A stretch of 64,000 nucleotides of DNA, taken from JAWWOL01 sp033851545. Lineage in GTDB: Bacteria > Actinomycetota > Actinomycetes > JAWWOL01. This document shows, in pieces, positions 15,134 through 23,783 of this stretch. The stretch lies in NCBI GenBank assembly GCA_033851545.1, contig JAWWOO010000080.1, positions 1-64,000 on the forward strand, given 5' to 3'. The position numbers and the translations under genes are program-made. The notes beneath the pieces were generated by a model. It was not told where the DNA came from. It saw only the letters and a list, made by a program, of their open reading frames with translations, and ran no database searches. Position 1 is the stretch's first letter, and each line of letters begins with the position of its first letter.

Positions 15134-16360
15134 CTATGTCTTGAGGCGGTGCAAAACTTCTCCGGCCTTGGGTACGACGAGCGTGTCCGGGTCTCGGCCC
15201 CAGTCCTCGGGGTCGATGGTGGCCGGGTCGAGGTAGCCGAGGTTGTGCTGCTCCACCACCTCGCGCGGGATGCCGGTGGCCAGCACCACCGAGATCCGCG
15301 CGTGCTCGCCGGTCGAGGCATCCCACGAGCCGCCGCCGCGCAGGTGCGTGCTGTGAGCGAGGATCCCGCCGGGGTAGCCGCCGAACCGGTCCCATTGGCC
15401 GGTGAAGTAGTCCCTCGTGTGATAGCCGATCTCGGCCAGCAGGTCGCCGTGGCTCTCGCTGAACTCCTTGACGTGCGGGGCGTAGAGGACCAGCTCACCT
15501 CCGTCTGCGACGACCGGCTCGAGCTTGTACATGCCCTTGGCCGCTGTCCAGATGTCCTGGTACATGGGCGGAACCATGGACAGCACCCGCGGGTAGGCAC
15601 GGTCGAGATACTTCACGTGCACCTGCGCTGAGACGGCCGAGGCATCCGCCCAGGCGGCTTCCGGGGTCCCGTACGACAGGGTGTGCAGTTCCTTCGTCCC
15701 ACTTTGCACGACCATCGCGAGACAGAGCCGCCGCGTCGGGACCAGCGAAGCTGCACGGTCGATCAGCGCACGCACGGGCGTGACGCCGGGGGTGCCGATG
15801 ATCTCGTACGAGGAGATCAGGGCACCCAGCCAGTGCGACAGGTCGATGATCTCCTGCCCGGCGACACCGGGGAACAGGTATTTGTTACCGCCGGAGAAAC
15901 CGACCACCTCGTGCGGGAAGACCGGTCCGGCGATCAGGACGACATCGTGCTCGACAACGGCGCGGTTGACCCTGACGTCGACCTCACGGGCAAGTCGCCG
16001 GCCGCTGATCGCCGAAACCTCCTCGGCGCTGATCACGCCCAGCGACACGAACGTCCCGGGATCGGCCCAGTCGTGGTTGAGCACCTCGATCTCGTCCGTG
16101 CCGACCAGCTTGGCCAGTGCCGGCGGGTCCATCGGCTGGTGGGTGCCCAGGGCCACCATCACGGTCAACCGGTCGACGGCCGCGCGCACCGCGGACACGA
16201 TCATCGGCATCGGGGCCGTACGCGTACCGTCCGGGATCAGCAGCAGGACCGACTTGCCGGTGAGGTCTTCGGCCGCGAGCGCCTCGCCGATGAATCGCGA
16301 AGCCTCAGCCTCCGACAGGACGGCCTCGGCGCTGCCCAGCCGCCGTACTGTATCGGTCAC
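15134..16360 (-). CDS. LarA-family (nickel-pincer) racemase/epimerase-like protein
   Basis: A 408-aa DUF2088/LarA superfamily protein. All residues that in lactate racemase hold the nickel-pincer cofactor and catalysis appear kept with the right spacing: H74 in GTHQPM, H150 and K160 in FPHEVVGFSGGNK, and H176 in IIDLSHWLG (LarA H108, H174, K184, H200). The start is GTG 16360; the frame is open to 17143 antisense to uronate isomerase. No larB, larC or larE gene for the cofactor is in the window. It starts 27 bases from the divergent uxaC. The family is known to act on several 2-hydroxyacids, so a sugar acid of uronate breakdown is an attractive, unproven substrate. Confidence 0.85.
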   Translation of the reverse strand: MTDTVRRLGSAEAVLSEAEASRFIGEALAAEDLTGKSVLLLIPDGTRTAPMPMIVSAVRAAVDRLTVMVALGTHQPMDPPALAKLVGTDEIEVLNHDWADPGTFVSLGVISAEEVSAISGRRLAREVDVRVNRAVVEHDVVLIAGPVFPHEVVGFSGGNKYLFPGVAGQEIIDLSHWLGALISSYEIIGTPGVTPVRALIDRAASLVPTRRLCLAMVVQSGTKELHTLSYGTPEAAWADASAVSAQVHVKYLDRAYPRVLSMVPPMYQDIWTAAKGMYKLEPVVADGGELVLYAPHVKEFSESHGDLLAEIGYHTRDYFTGQWDRFGGYPGGILAHSTHLRGGGSWDASTGEHARISVVLATGIPREVVEQHNLGYLDPATIDPEDWGRDPDTLVVPKAGEVLHRLKT

Positions 16361-16387
16361 AGGACCCAGGATAGGACGGCAGACCGC

Positions 16388-17803
16388 GTGCGACCGCTCA
16401 CCCTCGACGACGACCGGCTGCTCCCTCCGGAACCCGGCACCAGGGCGGTCGCCCGGGAGATCTACGCCGCCGTACGGGAGCTGCCCATCGTCAGCATGCA
16501 CGGTCATGTCGAGGCCGCCGTGCTCGCCGAGAACCTGCCGTTTCCCGACCCGGCCAACCTGTTGGTGGTGCCTGACCACTACGTGATCCGGATGCTGGTG
16601 TCCCAGGGTGAGACTTTCGACCGGCTCGGACTCGCCCGAGCCGACGGCCGCCCGGTCGAGACCCAGCCGAGGGAGATCTGGCGGCGGTTCTGCGCAGGCT
16701 GGCATCTGTTCCGTGGCACACCCTCGCGGCTGTGGCTCGAGCACGCGCTGGTCGAGGTCTTCGGAGTCGCCATCACCCCGTCGGTGGAGACCGCTGACCT
16801 GCTCTACGACGGGCTGGCGGCGGCGCTCGCCCGCCCGGAGTTCAGGCCCCGAGCGCTGTTCGACCGGTTCAAGCTCGAGCTGCTGGCCACCACCGACTCG
16901 CCGCTGAGCACCCTCGCCGACCACCTGTCGATCATCGAGTCCGGCTGGCCGGGCGTGGTGGTGCCGACCTTCCGTCCGGACGCGCTGGTCCAGGTCGACC
17001 ATCCGTCGTGGCCGTCCGCCGTGGAGCAGCTCGCCGCCGTCTCCGGGATCGGCACCGGCTCGTTCGACGGCTACCTCTCGGCGCTCGAGCAGCGGCGTGA
17101 GCACTTCGTACGCCATGGCGCCAGGGCGACCGACCACGGACACCCGACCGCCGACTCACAGCCTCTCCCTGCCGAAGACGCCGCCCGCATCTATGCCGCT
17201 GCCTTGGCCGGAGAGGCTACTGTTCAACAAGCACAGGCATTCTCAGCGCACATGCTATTCGAGATGGCCCGCATGAGTCGCGACGACGGACTGGTCATGC
17301 AGATCCACCCCGGCGTCTACCGCAACCACTCCTCCGCCGTGCAGCAGGATTTCGGCCTCGACCGAGGCTTCGACATCCCGGTGCCGGTCGACTTCGTGCA
17401 CGGCCTCCGCCCGCTGCTCAACGCTTTTGGCCATGACGCAGGCTTCCGTTGCATCGTGTTCACGATCGACGAAACGGCCTACTCGCGCGAGCTGGCACCG
17501 CTGGCCGGCGCCTATCCGTCCCTGCGGCTCGGGGCGCCCTGGTGGTTCCTCGACGCGCCCTCGGCGATGCGCCGGTTCCGCGAGGCGGTGACCGAGACGG
17601 CCGGCTTCTACAACACCAGCGGTTTCGTCGACGACACAAGGGCATTCTGCTCGATCCCGGCCCGCCACGACGTGGCCCGCAGGGTCGACAGCGGCTACCT
17701 CGCCGAGCTCGTCGTACGGGGCCAGCTCGGCGTCGACGAGGCCACTGAGACGGCCGTCGACCTCGCGGTCGGCATTCCCCGTACGGCGTATGCGCTGCGC
17801 TAA
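16388..17803 (+). CDS. uxaC: Uronate (glucuronate) isomerase
   Basis: A 471-aa TIM-barrel metal-dependent enzyme, matching the family's length. It interconverts D-glucuronate/D-galacturonate and fructuronate/tagaturonate. The N-terminal metal motif SMHGHVEAA, the WRRFCAGWHLFRGTPSRLW segment typical of UxaC and a late GAPWWFLDAPSAMRRFREAV segment are visible. GTG 16388 is chosen; the frame is open upstream only through the antisense LarA-like gene. It converges on the reductase gene with a four-base overlap (17800-17803), and together they form the first two steps of uronate breakdown. Confidence 0.92.
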   Translation: MRPLTLDDDRLLPPEPGTRAVAREIYAAVRELPIVSMHGHVEAAVLAENLPFPDPANLLVVPDHYVIRMLVSQGETFDRLGLARADGRPVETQPREIWRRFCAGWHLFRGTPSRLWLEHALVEVFGVAITPSVETADLLYDGLAAALARPEFRPRALFDRFKLELLATTDSPLSTLADHLSIIESGWPGVVVPTFRPDALVQVDHPSWPSAVEQLAAVSGIGTGSFDGYLSALEQRREHFVRHGARATDHGHPTADSQPLPAEDAARIYAAALAGEATVQQAQAFSAHMLFEMARMSRDDGLVMQIHPGVYRNHSSAVQQDFGLDRGFDIPVPVDFVHGLRPLLNAFGHDAGFRCIVFTIDETAYSRELAPLAGAYPSLRLGAPWWFLDAPSAMRRFREAVTETAGFYNTSGFVDDTRAFCSIPARHDVARRVDSGYLAELVVRGQLGVDEATETAVDLAVGIPRTAYALR

Positions 17804-19269
17804 CCCAACGCCTGCGCTGCGGCCTTGGCACCCCGCCTCGTCAGGGTCTCGAGATGTCCGGTCACCAGCTCCCGTACGGCCGGGTCGTCACCGAGGTCAC
17901 CGAAGACCTCGGTGACCCCGAACAGCGCGTCGACCACGGCCGCAGGTGTCGACGCTCCGGCGGCGGCGGACTGCAGCCGGTCGGCGAGGGGGTCGTCCAG
18001 CGGCAAGGGCCTGCCGTCGTCGGCGTGGCCGGCGGAGACGACTCGCATCCAGGCGGCCAGGCTCAGCGTCGACGCGACCGGGGTTGCCCCAGCGGCGAGT
18101 CGCTGGCGGATCGGGTCGAACAGCCGGTTGGGCAGCTTCTGGCTGCCGTCCATGCCGACCTGCGCCGTCCCGTGCCGGAGTGCAGTGTTCTCGAAGCGGC
18201 TCCACAGCTGGGCCTCGTAGGCACTGAGGTCGAAGCCGTCGGGGATCGAGAGGGTCGGCTCCATGTCCTCGGTCATCAGCCTGCGCACCACGGCTGCGAT
18301 GGCCGGATCGCCTGCGGCGTCGGCGATGTAATCATATCCCGCCAGCATCCCGAGATAGGCCATCGTGGAGTGGCTGCCGTTGAGCAGGCGCAGCTTTATC
18401 CGCTCGTACGGGGCCACGTCGTCGGTGAGCGTTGCCCCCGCCAGCTCCCAGGAAGGCCGGCCCGCGGCGAAGGTGTCCTCGACCACCCACTGCGAGAACG
18501 GTTCGGTCACCACGACGCCCTCGTCGGTCAGCCCCAGCAGCCGGGCCACATCGGCCCGGTCCCGGTCGGTCGTCGCCGGTGTGATCCGGTCGACCATCGA
18601 GGAGGGGAAGGCCACGTTGCGTTCGATCCAGTCACCCAGGCCGTCGTCGCCCAGCAGCGAGCAAAAGTCGGCCACCACGTCGTGCAGGACCTCGCCGTTG
18701 CCGGCCAGGTTGTCGCACGACAGCAACGTCACCGGTCCGGCGTCGGCCGCTCGCCGCGCCGCCAGTCCCCGTACCAGCTGCCCGACCACCGTCGACGGCT
18801 CGCGCCCCGCGGCGTCGGCGACGACGTCGGGGTCGGAGGTCTGCAGCCGTCGGGTCGCCGGGTCGTGCCGATAGCCCTTCTCGGTGACCGTCAGCGTCAC
18901 GACCCGCGTGCCCGGTGCCGCCAGGAGGGCGGTCAGCCGCTCCGGGTCCTCGGCCGCGAACAGCAGGTCACGCACGGTGCCGACGACCTGGGGAACGGCA
19001 TTGCCGCCCTCGCGTACGAGTACGCAGTAGAGACCGTCCTGCGGGGCCAGCTGGTCGAGCACCGACCGGCTGCGCTGGGTCACCCCGCAGTAGCCCCAGC
19101 GCGTATCACCGGTGGCCGCGATCGCACCCTGGCTGAAGACGACTCCGTGAGCCCGGGCGAACGCCCCGAGACCGAGGTGGACGATGCCGACGTCCAGCGA
19201 CGCCGGGTCGAACGGCGGCCGCCAACCTGGTGCGACCCGGTCCAACGAGGCCAGGGAGAGTCGGGTCAT
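17800..19269 (-). CDS. uxuB: Mannitol dehydrogenase-family fructuronate reductase
   Basis: A 489-aa polyol dehydrogenase of the long-chain mannitol dehydrogenase group. It has the N-terminal NAD-binding segment VGIVHLGLGAFARAH, the strand LTVTEKGYRH, LSCDNLAGNGEVL, and the catalytic-lysine motif KLRLLNGSHSTMAYLG. Its position beside uxaC argues for fructuronate to mannonate reduction, but mannitol or arabinitol dehydrogenase activity cannot be excluded from sequence. ATG 19269 has AGGA eight bases upstream; ATG 19278 is the alternative start. Confidence 0.85.
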   Translation of the reverse strand: MTRLSLASLDRVAPGWRPPFDPASLDVGIVHLGLGAFARAHGVVFSQGAIAATGDTRWGYCGVTQRSRSVLDQLAPQDGLYCVLVREGGNAVPQVVGTVRDLLFAAEDPERLTALLAAPGTRVVTLTVTEKGYRHDPATRRLQTSDPDVVADAAGREPSTVVGQLVRGLAARRAADAGPVTLLSCDNLAGNGEVLHDVVADFCSLLGDDGLGDWIERNVAFPSSMVDRITPATTDRDRADVARLLGLTDEGVVVTEPFSQWVVEDTFAAGRPSWELAGATLTDDVAPYERIKLRLLNGSHSTMAYLGMLAGYDYIADAAGDPAIAAVVRRLMTEDMEPTLSIPDGFDLSAYEAQLWSRFENTALRHGTAQVGMDGSQKLPNRLFDPIRQRLAAGATPVASTLSLAAWMRVVSAGHADDGRPLPLDDPLADRLQSAAAGASTPAAVVDALFGVTEVFGDLGDDPAVRELVTGHLETLTRRGAKAAAQALG

Positions 19270-19335
19270 GGGCACCATCCTGGCACCGGCGGCGGCTGCA
19301 CTCCTTCGACAGCCGTGTCCCTCGGGGCGCAGCCG

Positions 19336-20202
19336 CTACCGGGCGTACGAGCCGGTGCCCAGCTCGGTGAGCAAGGACGGCCCGGTCGGCACCCAGCCCA
19401 GCTCCGTACGCGCCTTGCGCCCAGAGGCCTGCTGGTCGAGGGCAAGCGCGCCCAACAGCGCGCCGATCCGGCTCTGCGTCTGCTCCACCGGCTCCGGCGC
19501 CACCGTGTCGCTGACCGCCAGCGCCATCTCCCGTACGGTCGGGTTGCCGCCGCTGACCGCGAGATAGTACGAGCCGGCGGGTGCCTTCTCCAGCGCCGCC
19601 AAGTAGAGCGGCCCGAGGTCGTCCACGTGGACGGTGGGCCAGTGCTGATCACCCGAGCCGGGGAAGAGCAGCTCGCCGTTGTGGCCTCGGGGGGCGTGGA
19701 CGATCAGGTTGGGCAACCCCCCGCCGTGGCCGTACACGATGCCCGGCGCGATGACGATGCTGCGGACGCCATCCTCGGCCGCGGCGAGGACGCGGGCGTC
19801 CAAGGGGAGGCGCCAGGCGGTCAGGGTCGGCGGGTCGAACGGCGTCGACTCGTCGATGTCGTCACCATCGCCGTGGGTCCAGATCCCGCTGGTGTGGAGA
19901 TAGGTCTTGCCGGTGCCGCGCAGTGCGCCGAGGACCGCCTCGACCACGCCGGCATCGACCTCGGCGCTGGTCGCGTCACCTGGGGAGGCCAGGTGGATGA
20001 CGGCTTCGGCGTCGACGGCCGCCTTGGCCAGGAACGCGGGATCGGTGATGTCGCCGAGCAGCGGTGTCGCGCCGGCGGCGGTGACCTGGCCGGCTTTCTC
20101 GTCCGTGCGGACGAGGGCGGTGACGCCGTGGCCGGCCGAGAGCAGGCTGGCGAGCACGGACGAGCCGACGTAGCCGGTCGAACCGGTGAGAAGGATCTGC
20201 AT
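19336..20202 (-). CDS. NAD-dependent epimerase/dehydratase-family protein
   Basis: A 288-aa atypical/extended short-chain dehydrogenase. The NAD-binding motif GSTGYVGSSVL is at residues 6-16; DITDPAFLAKA and AVIHLASPGD follow the usual SDR order. The classical YxxxK is not obvious (the region reads TSGIWTHGD), so it belongs to the atypical NmrA/AMY-type group. ATG 20202 has AGGA eight bases ahead. It lies behind the uronate reductase's start on the same strand and is divergent from the riboswitch operon. Substrate unknown. Confidence 0.8.
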   Translation of the reverse strand: MQILLTGSTGYVGSSVLASLLSAGHGVTALVRTDEKAGQVTAAGATPLLGDITDPAFLAKAAVDAEAVIHLASPGDATSAEVDAGVVEAVLGALRGTGKTYLHTSGIWTHGDGDDIDESTPFDPPTLTAWRLPLDARVLAAAEDGVRSIVIAPGIVYGHGGGLPNLIVHAPRGHNGELLFPGSGDQHWPTVHVDDLGPLYLAALEKAPAGSYYLAVSGGNPTVREMALAVSDTVAPEPVEQTQSRIGALLGALALDQQASGRKARTELGWVPTGPSLLTELGTGSYAR

Positions 20203-20299
20203 GTTGATCATCCTGTCTGGGATTTACCGATGGGAAACATCACGGGAGCCGAGCGGACACACGGCACGGATTGACTCGTGTCGACCCGCTCGAGAGGCG

Positions 20300-20406
20300 G
20301 GGCGCGTCTAGGGTTCCGCTGCCTTCGCGTCTCGCGAGGCAGGCTGGTCCGAGAGACGCAGGCGCCACCTCGGTGACGCTCCACGGCGGGACAAAAGCCC
20401 GGGAGA
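20300..20406 (+). promoter_or_regulatory. Guanidine-I (ykkC) riboswitch
   Basis: The conserved blocks of the ykkC class are present in order: CTAGGGTTCCG (20308-20318), a stem-loop with CTGCC/GGCAG arms, GGCTGGTCCGAGAG (20342-20355), and ACGGCGGGACAAAAGCCCGG (20383-20402) followed by GAGA. Together these match the guanidine-binding aptamer very closely. Such riboswitches turn on downstream genes when guanidine binds, and the four genes after it encode guanidine breakdown. Boundaries are approximate. A TTGACT at 20271 may be its -35 element. Confidence 0.95.
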
Positions 20407-20413
20407 CCTGAAC

Positions 20414-20431
20414 GGCCCGACGTGTCGGGCC
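20414..20431 (+). terminator. Expression-platform hairpin of the riboswitch
   Basis: Seven-base perfect arms GGCCCGA / TCGGGCC enclose CGTG, starting eight bases after the aptamer. There is no U tract (TTGG follows), so transcription termination is uncertain. A second small inverted repeat TCCC-GT-GGGA (20436-20445) overlaps the GGGAG ribosome site of the next gene, so ligand-controlled translation is also possible. Confidence 0.6.
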
Positions 20432-20452
20432 TTGGTCCCGTGGGAGCTCGAC

Positions 20453-21175
20453 GTGTCTGTCGAAGAAGTGCACGCTACCTACGACGTGCCAGGCGGCGCA
20501 GCTATTTCCGTCGTCGTTCCCCGTTGCGATGTCGTCCGGCTGACCACGCTGGGCAGTGGCGGGAATGCCAGCATGCTGCTCTACGCGGCCCGGGGCCCGT
20601 ACGAGCGGCTCAACGTCCCGGACACGCTCAAGGCCCAGATGTCGGCGCGGATCACGCCACCGATGGTCCTGATGTCGCAGCTGGGCAGGGCGCTGTGCTC
20701 GGTCACCGGCTCGTCGCTGGACTGGCACGACGCCATCACCGGCCACAGCACCGACGCTCAGGTCCGGACCCGGTTCGGCGGGTCGTCGTACGCCTCCGAC
20801 CGCAACGACTGGCGGCGCAGTGCCCGCAGGGGCTTCCTCGACGAGCTGTGGAAGCGCGACCTCGGCGTACGGGACCTGCACGCGAGCGTCAACTGGTTCA
20901 CCAAGGTGGTGCCCGCCGACGACGAGAGGGGCACGCTGACCTTCGTCGAGGAGCACGCGGATGCCGGCGACTGGGTCGAGCTGCGCGCCGAGGTGGACGT
21001 GCTGCTGGTGCTCTCGACCGCCATGCACCCGCTCGACCCCGCGGAGGAGTGGCAGCCCCGCGGGCTGCGGGTCGAGGTCGGGCACGGTTCGCCGCCCGGT
21101 CCCGACGACCCGTCCCGGCTGTTCCGCGACGAGTCGGCGCGCTCGCTCCAGCTGGCTGAGTCGGTGACCGCGTGA
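20453..21175 (+). CDS. cgdA: DUF1989 carboxyguanidine deiminase subunit A-like
   Basis: A 240-aa protein of the urea-carboxylase-associated (DUF1989) family. Pairs of such proteins form the heteromeric carboxyguanidine deiminase CgdAB, which turns carboxyguanidine into allophanate. Typical segments are ARGPYERLNVPDTLKAQ, GRALCSVTGSSLDWHDAITG and VNWFTKVVPADD. GTG 20453 is chosen because GGGAG lies six bases upstream; an earlier TTG at 20432 sits inside the hairpin. It is the first gene after the guanidine riboswitch, and its stop overlaps the next start (GTGA). Confidence 0.88.
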   Translation: MSVEEVHATYDVPGGAAISVVVPRCDVVRLTTLGSGGNASMLLYAARGPYERLNVPDTLKAQMSARITPPMVLMSQLGRALCSVTGSSLDWHDAITGHSTDAQVRTRFGGSSYASDRNDWRRSARRGFLDELWKRDLGVRDLHASVNWFTKVVPADDERGTLTFVEEHADAGDWVELRAEVDVLLVLSTAMHPLDPAEEWQPRGLRVEVGHGSPPGPDDPSRLFRDESARSLQLAESVTA

Positions 21176-21783
21176 CTGCGTTGTTCGACGTCACCGTCGA
21201 GGCCGGTGACGGCTGGACAGGGGTGGTCCCGGCCGGCGGGCGGCTGCGGATCGTCGACCTGCACGGCAACCAGGCCGTCGACACGTTGTTCTACGACGCG
21301 AACGACTACACCAACCGCTACAGCGCCGTGGACACCGTACGAGAGCAGCACTCGGTCTACCTCACGACCGGATCTGCCTTGCTGACAGACAATCTCGACG
21401 TCCTCGCGACCATCACCGAGGACACCTGCGGGCGGCACGACACCATCGGCGGCGCCTGCGCGCAGGAGAGCAACGTCGTCCGGTACGGGCACCACGTGCG
21501 GCACCAGCACGCCTGCCGGATCACGTTCATGCGCCAGGTGCAGCAGTGGGGCCGCGGGCTGGACGGGCGTGACCTGACCCACAACATCAACTTCTTCATG
21601 AACGTGCCGGTCGACTCCGCGGGCGGCCTGGCGTTCGCCGACGGGGTCTCGGCCCCTGGCAAGTACGTCGAGCTGCGGGCGGAGCGGGACATCCTCGTGG
21701 TCATCAGCAACTGCCCGCAGCTCAACAACCCCTGCAACGGCTACAACCCGACAGCCGTCCAGCTGCTCGGCTGGTCCCGGTGA
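21172..21783 (+). CDS. cgdB: DUF1989 carboxyguanidine deiminase subunit B-like
   Basis: A 203-aa second DUF1989 protein, the shorter partner of the CgdAB pair. It shows the conserved LHGNQAVDTLFYDAND, TCGRHDTIGGACAQESN (with Cys-Gly-Arg-His), HNINFFMNVPVD and SNCPQLNNPCNGYNPT segments; these cysteine/histidine/acidic positions are shared by the family and are likely metal or active-site residues. Overlaps both neighbours by four bases, so production of the two subunits and the carboxylase half is coupled. Confidence 0.9.
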   Translation: MTALFDVTVEAGDGWTGVVPAGGRLRIVDLHGNQAVDTLFYDANDYTNRYSAVDTVREQHSVYLTTGSALLTDNLDVLATITEDTCGRHDTIGGACAQESNVVRYGHHVRHQHACRITFMRQVQQWGRGLDGRDLTHNINFFMNVPVDSAGGLAFADGVSAPGKYVELRAERDILVVISNCPQLNNPCNGYNPTAVQLLGWSR

Positions 21784-23783
21784 CAGCACTCGTCGAGCCC
21801 GCGGCTGAGGTGCTCGTCGCCGGGGTCGAGGTGCTCACGCCGGGCACGCAGACCACCGTCCAGGACCTGGCCGGCCGGCGCGGGCTGTGGGGCGTCGGTG
21901 TGCCGCCATCGGGCGCCTGGGACGACCTGTCCTTCGCGCTGGCCAACCGCGCAGTGGGCAACCCGCCGGACGCAGCCGGTCTGGAGGCTGTCCTACGCGG
22001 TCCCAAGCTGCGCTTCGCGATCCCCACTGTCGTCGCGGTCACCGGCGCCGTGGCAGCCGCAACCGTGGACGGAGTCCCTCTCCCGGCCGGTGTCCCGACG
22101 GCCGTCGAGGCCGGCCAGGTGGTGGACCTCGGTGCCGCAGCCGCCCCCGGCCTGCGCCAGTACCTCGCCGTACGAGGCGGTTTCGACGTGCCGCTCGCCC
22201 TCGGCAGCCGGTCGACGTTCCTGCTCGGCAAGTTCGGCGGGTTCGAGGGCAGGGCCCTGCGCAAGGGTGACGTCCTTCCGGTCGGTCCGGGATCCGGGGG
22301 CGAACCGGTCGACGTACGGACGTTTCTGCCCGTGCTCGCCGGGGACTGGCGCGTCCGCGTCGTCCCCGGGCCGCACGGTGCGCCTGACTACCTCACCGAC
22401 GCCGGTGTCGAGGAGCTGTTCTCGGCGGAGTGGAAGCTGGACCATCGGTCGGACCGCACCGGCATCCGCCTGGTCGGACCGACCCCCGGCTGGGCGCGCG
22501 ACGACGGTGGCGAGGCCGGGCTGCATCCCAGCAACATCCACGACAGCGCCTACCCGGTCGGCGGGATGATGCTCTCGGGCGGCACGCCGGTCGTGGTCGG
22601 GCCGGACGGCCCCAGCCTCGGCGGCTTCGTCGTGCCGGCGGTCGTCGTGCGCGCCGACCGTTGGATGTTCGCCCAGGCCCGGCCGGGAGACACCGTACGC
22701 CTCGTGCCGGTCAGCCCCGAGCAGGCCGAGCAGGCCAATGTCGAACGGAACCTGATGCTGCGCCATGGCCGGAAGTCCGCGGCCGCACCGTCCACCGCTG
22801 GGGTCTCGTACCGGCCGCAGGCGCTGGCCACGGTGCCGGCCGACGGTGACACGCCTGAGCTCGTGGTCCGGCGAGCAGGGGACCACCACATCCTGGTCGA
22901 GGCCGGTCCGCCCCTGCTCGACCTGACCGTACGGCTACGCATGCACCTGCTCGCGCTGGCGCTCGGCGGGCAGTCCCTGGCCGGAGTGGTGGACATCGTC
23001 GAGGGCGTGCGGTCGGTGCTGATCGGCGTTGATGAGAGGGTGCTGCCGTTGCCCCGCCTCGCCGCCCAGGTCGTCGAAGCGTGGTCGTCGCTCCCCGCGC
23101 TCGACCAGGTCGAGCTGCCGGTCCGCGAGGTCGTCCTGCCGATCGCCCTCGACGACCCGTTGGTGCACGAGGCGATGATCCGCTACCAGCAGATGGTGCG
23201 GCCGGACGCGCCGTGGTGCCCGGACAACGTGGAGTTCATCCGCCGGGTCAACGGCCTGGCGACCCGCGAGGACGTGTTCGACATCGTCGCGGCAGCAAGC
23301 TATCTGGTCGTCGGTCTGGGCGACGTCTACCTCGGCGCACCCGTGGCCGTGCCCCTCGACCCGCGGCACCGCTTGGTCACGACGAAGTACGACCCCGCGC
23401 GGACCTGGACCCCGGCCAACGCGGTGGGCATCGGCGGCATCTACCTCTGCGTCTACGGGATGGAGGGCCCCGGCGGCTACCAGCTGCTGGGGCGGACCGT
23501 TCCGGTGTGGCGCTACGACGGCAATGACGACGGACCCCCGTGGCTGCTGCGGATGTTCGACCGGCTGCGCTTTCAGCCGGTCTCGGCGGAGCGCTTGGCA
23601 GCTGCTCGTGCCGAGATCGCAGCAGGCACTGCAGTTCTCGAGACCCGGCCGGCGACCCTGCGGCTGGCCGACCTGCAGAATGCGGGGCTGGACCCGGAGT
23701 CGGCGGCCTTCACGGCGCGTCGGCGCACCGCATTCGCCGATGAGCGGGCACGCTGGGCTCTCGCGGCAAAGGAGGCACAATGA
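21780..23783 (+). CDS. Carboxyltransferase half of a guanidine/urea carboxylase
   Basis: A 667-aa protein made only of the two carboxyltransferase domains: AHS2/KipA type (about 12-330, starting TPGTQTTVQDLAGRRGLWG) then AHS1/KipI type (about 350-600, starting VVRRAGDHHILVEAG). The region VRPDAPWCPDNVEFIRRVNG and GIGGIYLCVYGMEGPGGYQL is diagnostic for urea/guanidine carboxylase rather than 5-oxoprolinase. Known enzymes are single ~1200-residue chains with biotin carboxylase in front and a biotinyl domain behind; both are absent here, and no other gene in the window supplies them. The frame has clean ends (GTGA overlap in front, ATGA overlap behind), so this is not a truncated remnant. A separate acyl-CoA-carboxylase-type biotin subunit may serve it. 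Confidence 0.9.
   Translation: MTALVEPAAEVLVAGVEVLTPGTQTTVQDLAGRRGLWGVGVPPSGAWDDLSFALANRAVGNPPDAAGLEAVLRGPKLRFAIPTVVAVTGAVAAATVDGVPLPAGVPTAVEAGQVVDLGAAAAPGLRQYLAVRGGFDVPLALGSRSTFLLGKFGGFEGRALRKGDVLPVGPGSGGEPVDVRTFLPVLAGDWRVRVVPGPHGAPDYLTDAGVEELFSAEWKLDHRSDRTGIRLVGPTPGWARDDGGEAGLHPSNIHDSAYPVGGMMLSGGTPVVVGPDGPSLGGFVVPAVVVRADRWMFAQARPGDTVRLVPVSPEQAEQANVERNLMLRHGRKSAAAPSTAGVSYRPQALATVPADGDTPELVVRRAGDHHILVEAGPPLLDLTVRLRMHLLALALGGQSLAGVVDIVEGVRSVLIGVDERVLPLPRLAAQVVEAWSSLPALDQVELPVREVVLPIALDDPLVHEAMIRYQQMVRPDAPWCPDNVEFIRRVNGLATREDVFDIVAAASYLVVGLGDVYLGAPVAVPLDPRHRLVTTKYDPARTWTPANAVGIGGIYLCVYGMEGPGGYQLLGRTVPVWRYDGNDDGPPWLLRMFDRLRFQPVSAERLAAARAEIAAGTAVLETRPATLRLADLQNAGLDPESAAFTARRRTAFADERARWALAAKEAQ

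Noticed and set aside
20414..20431. Classical rho-independent terminator in the riboswitch
   Set aside because: The hairpin is perfect but no U tract follows; kept only as an expression-platform hairpin of uncertain mode.
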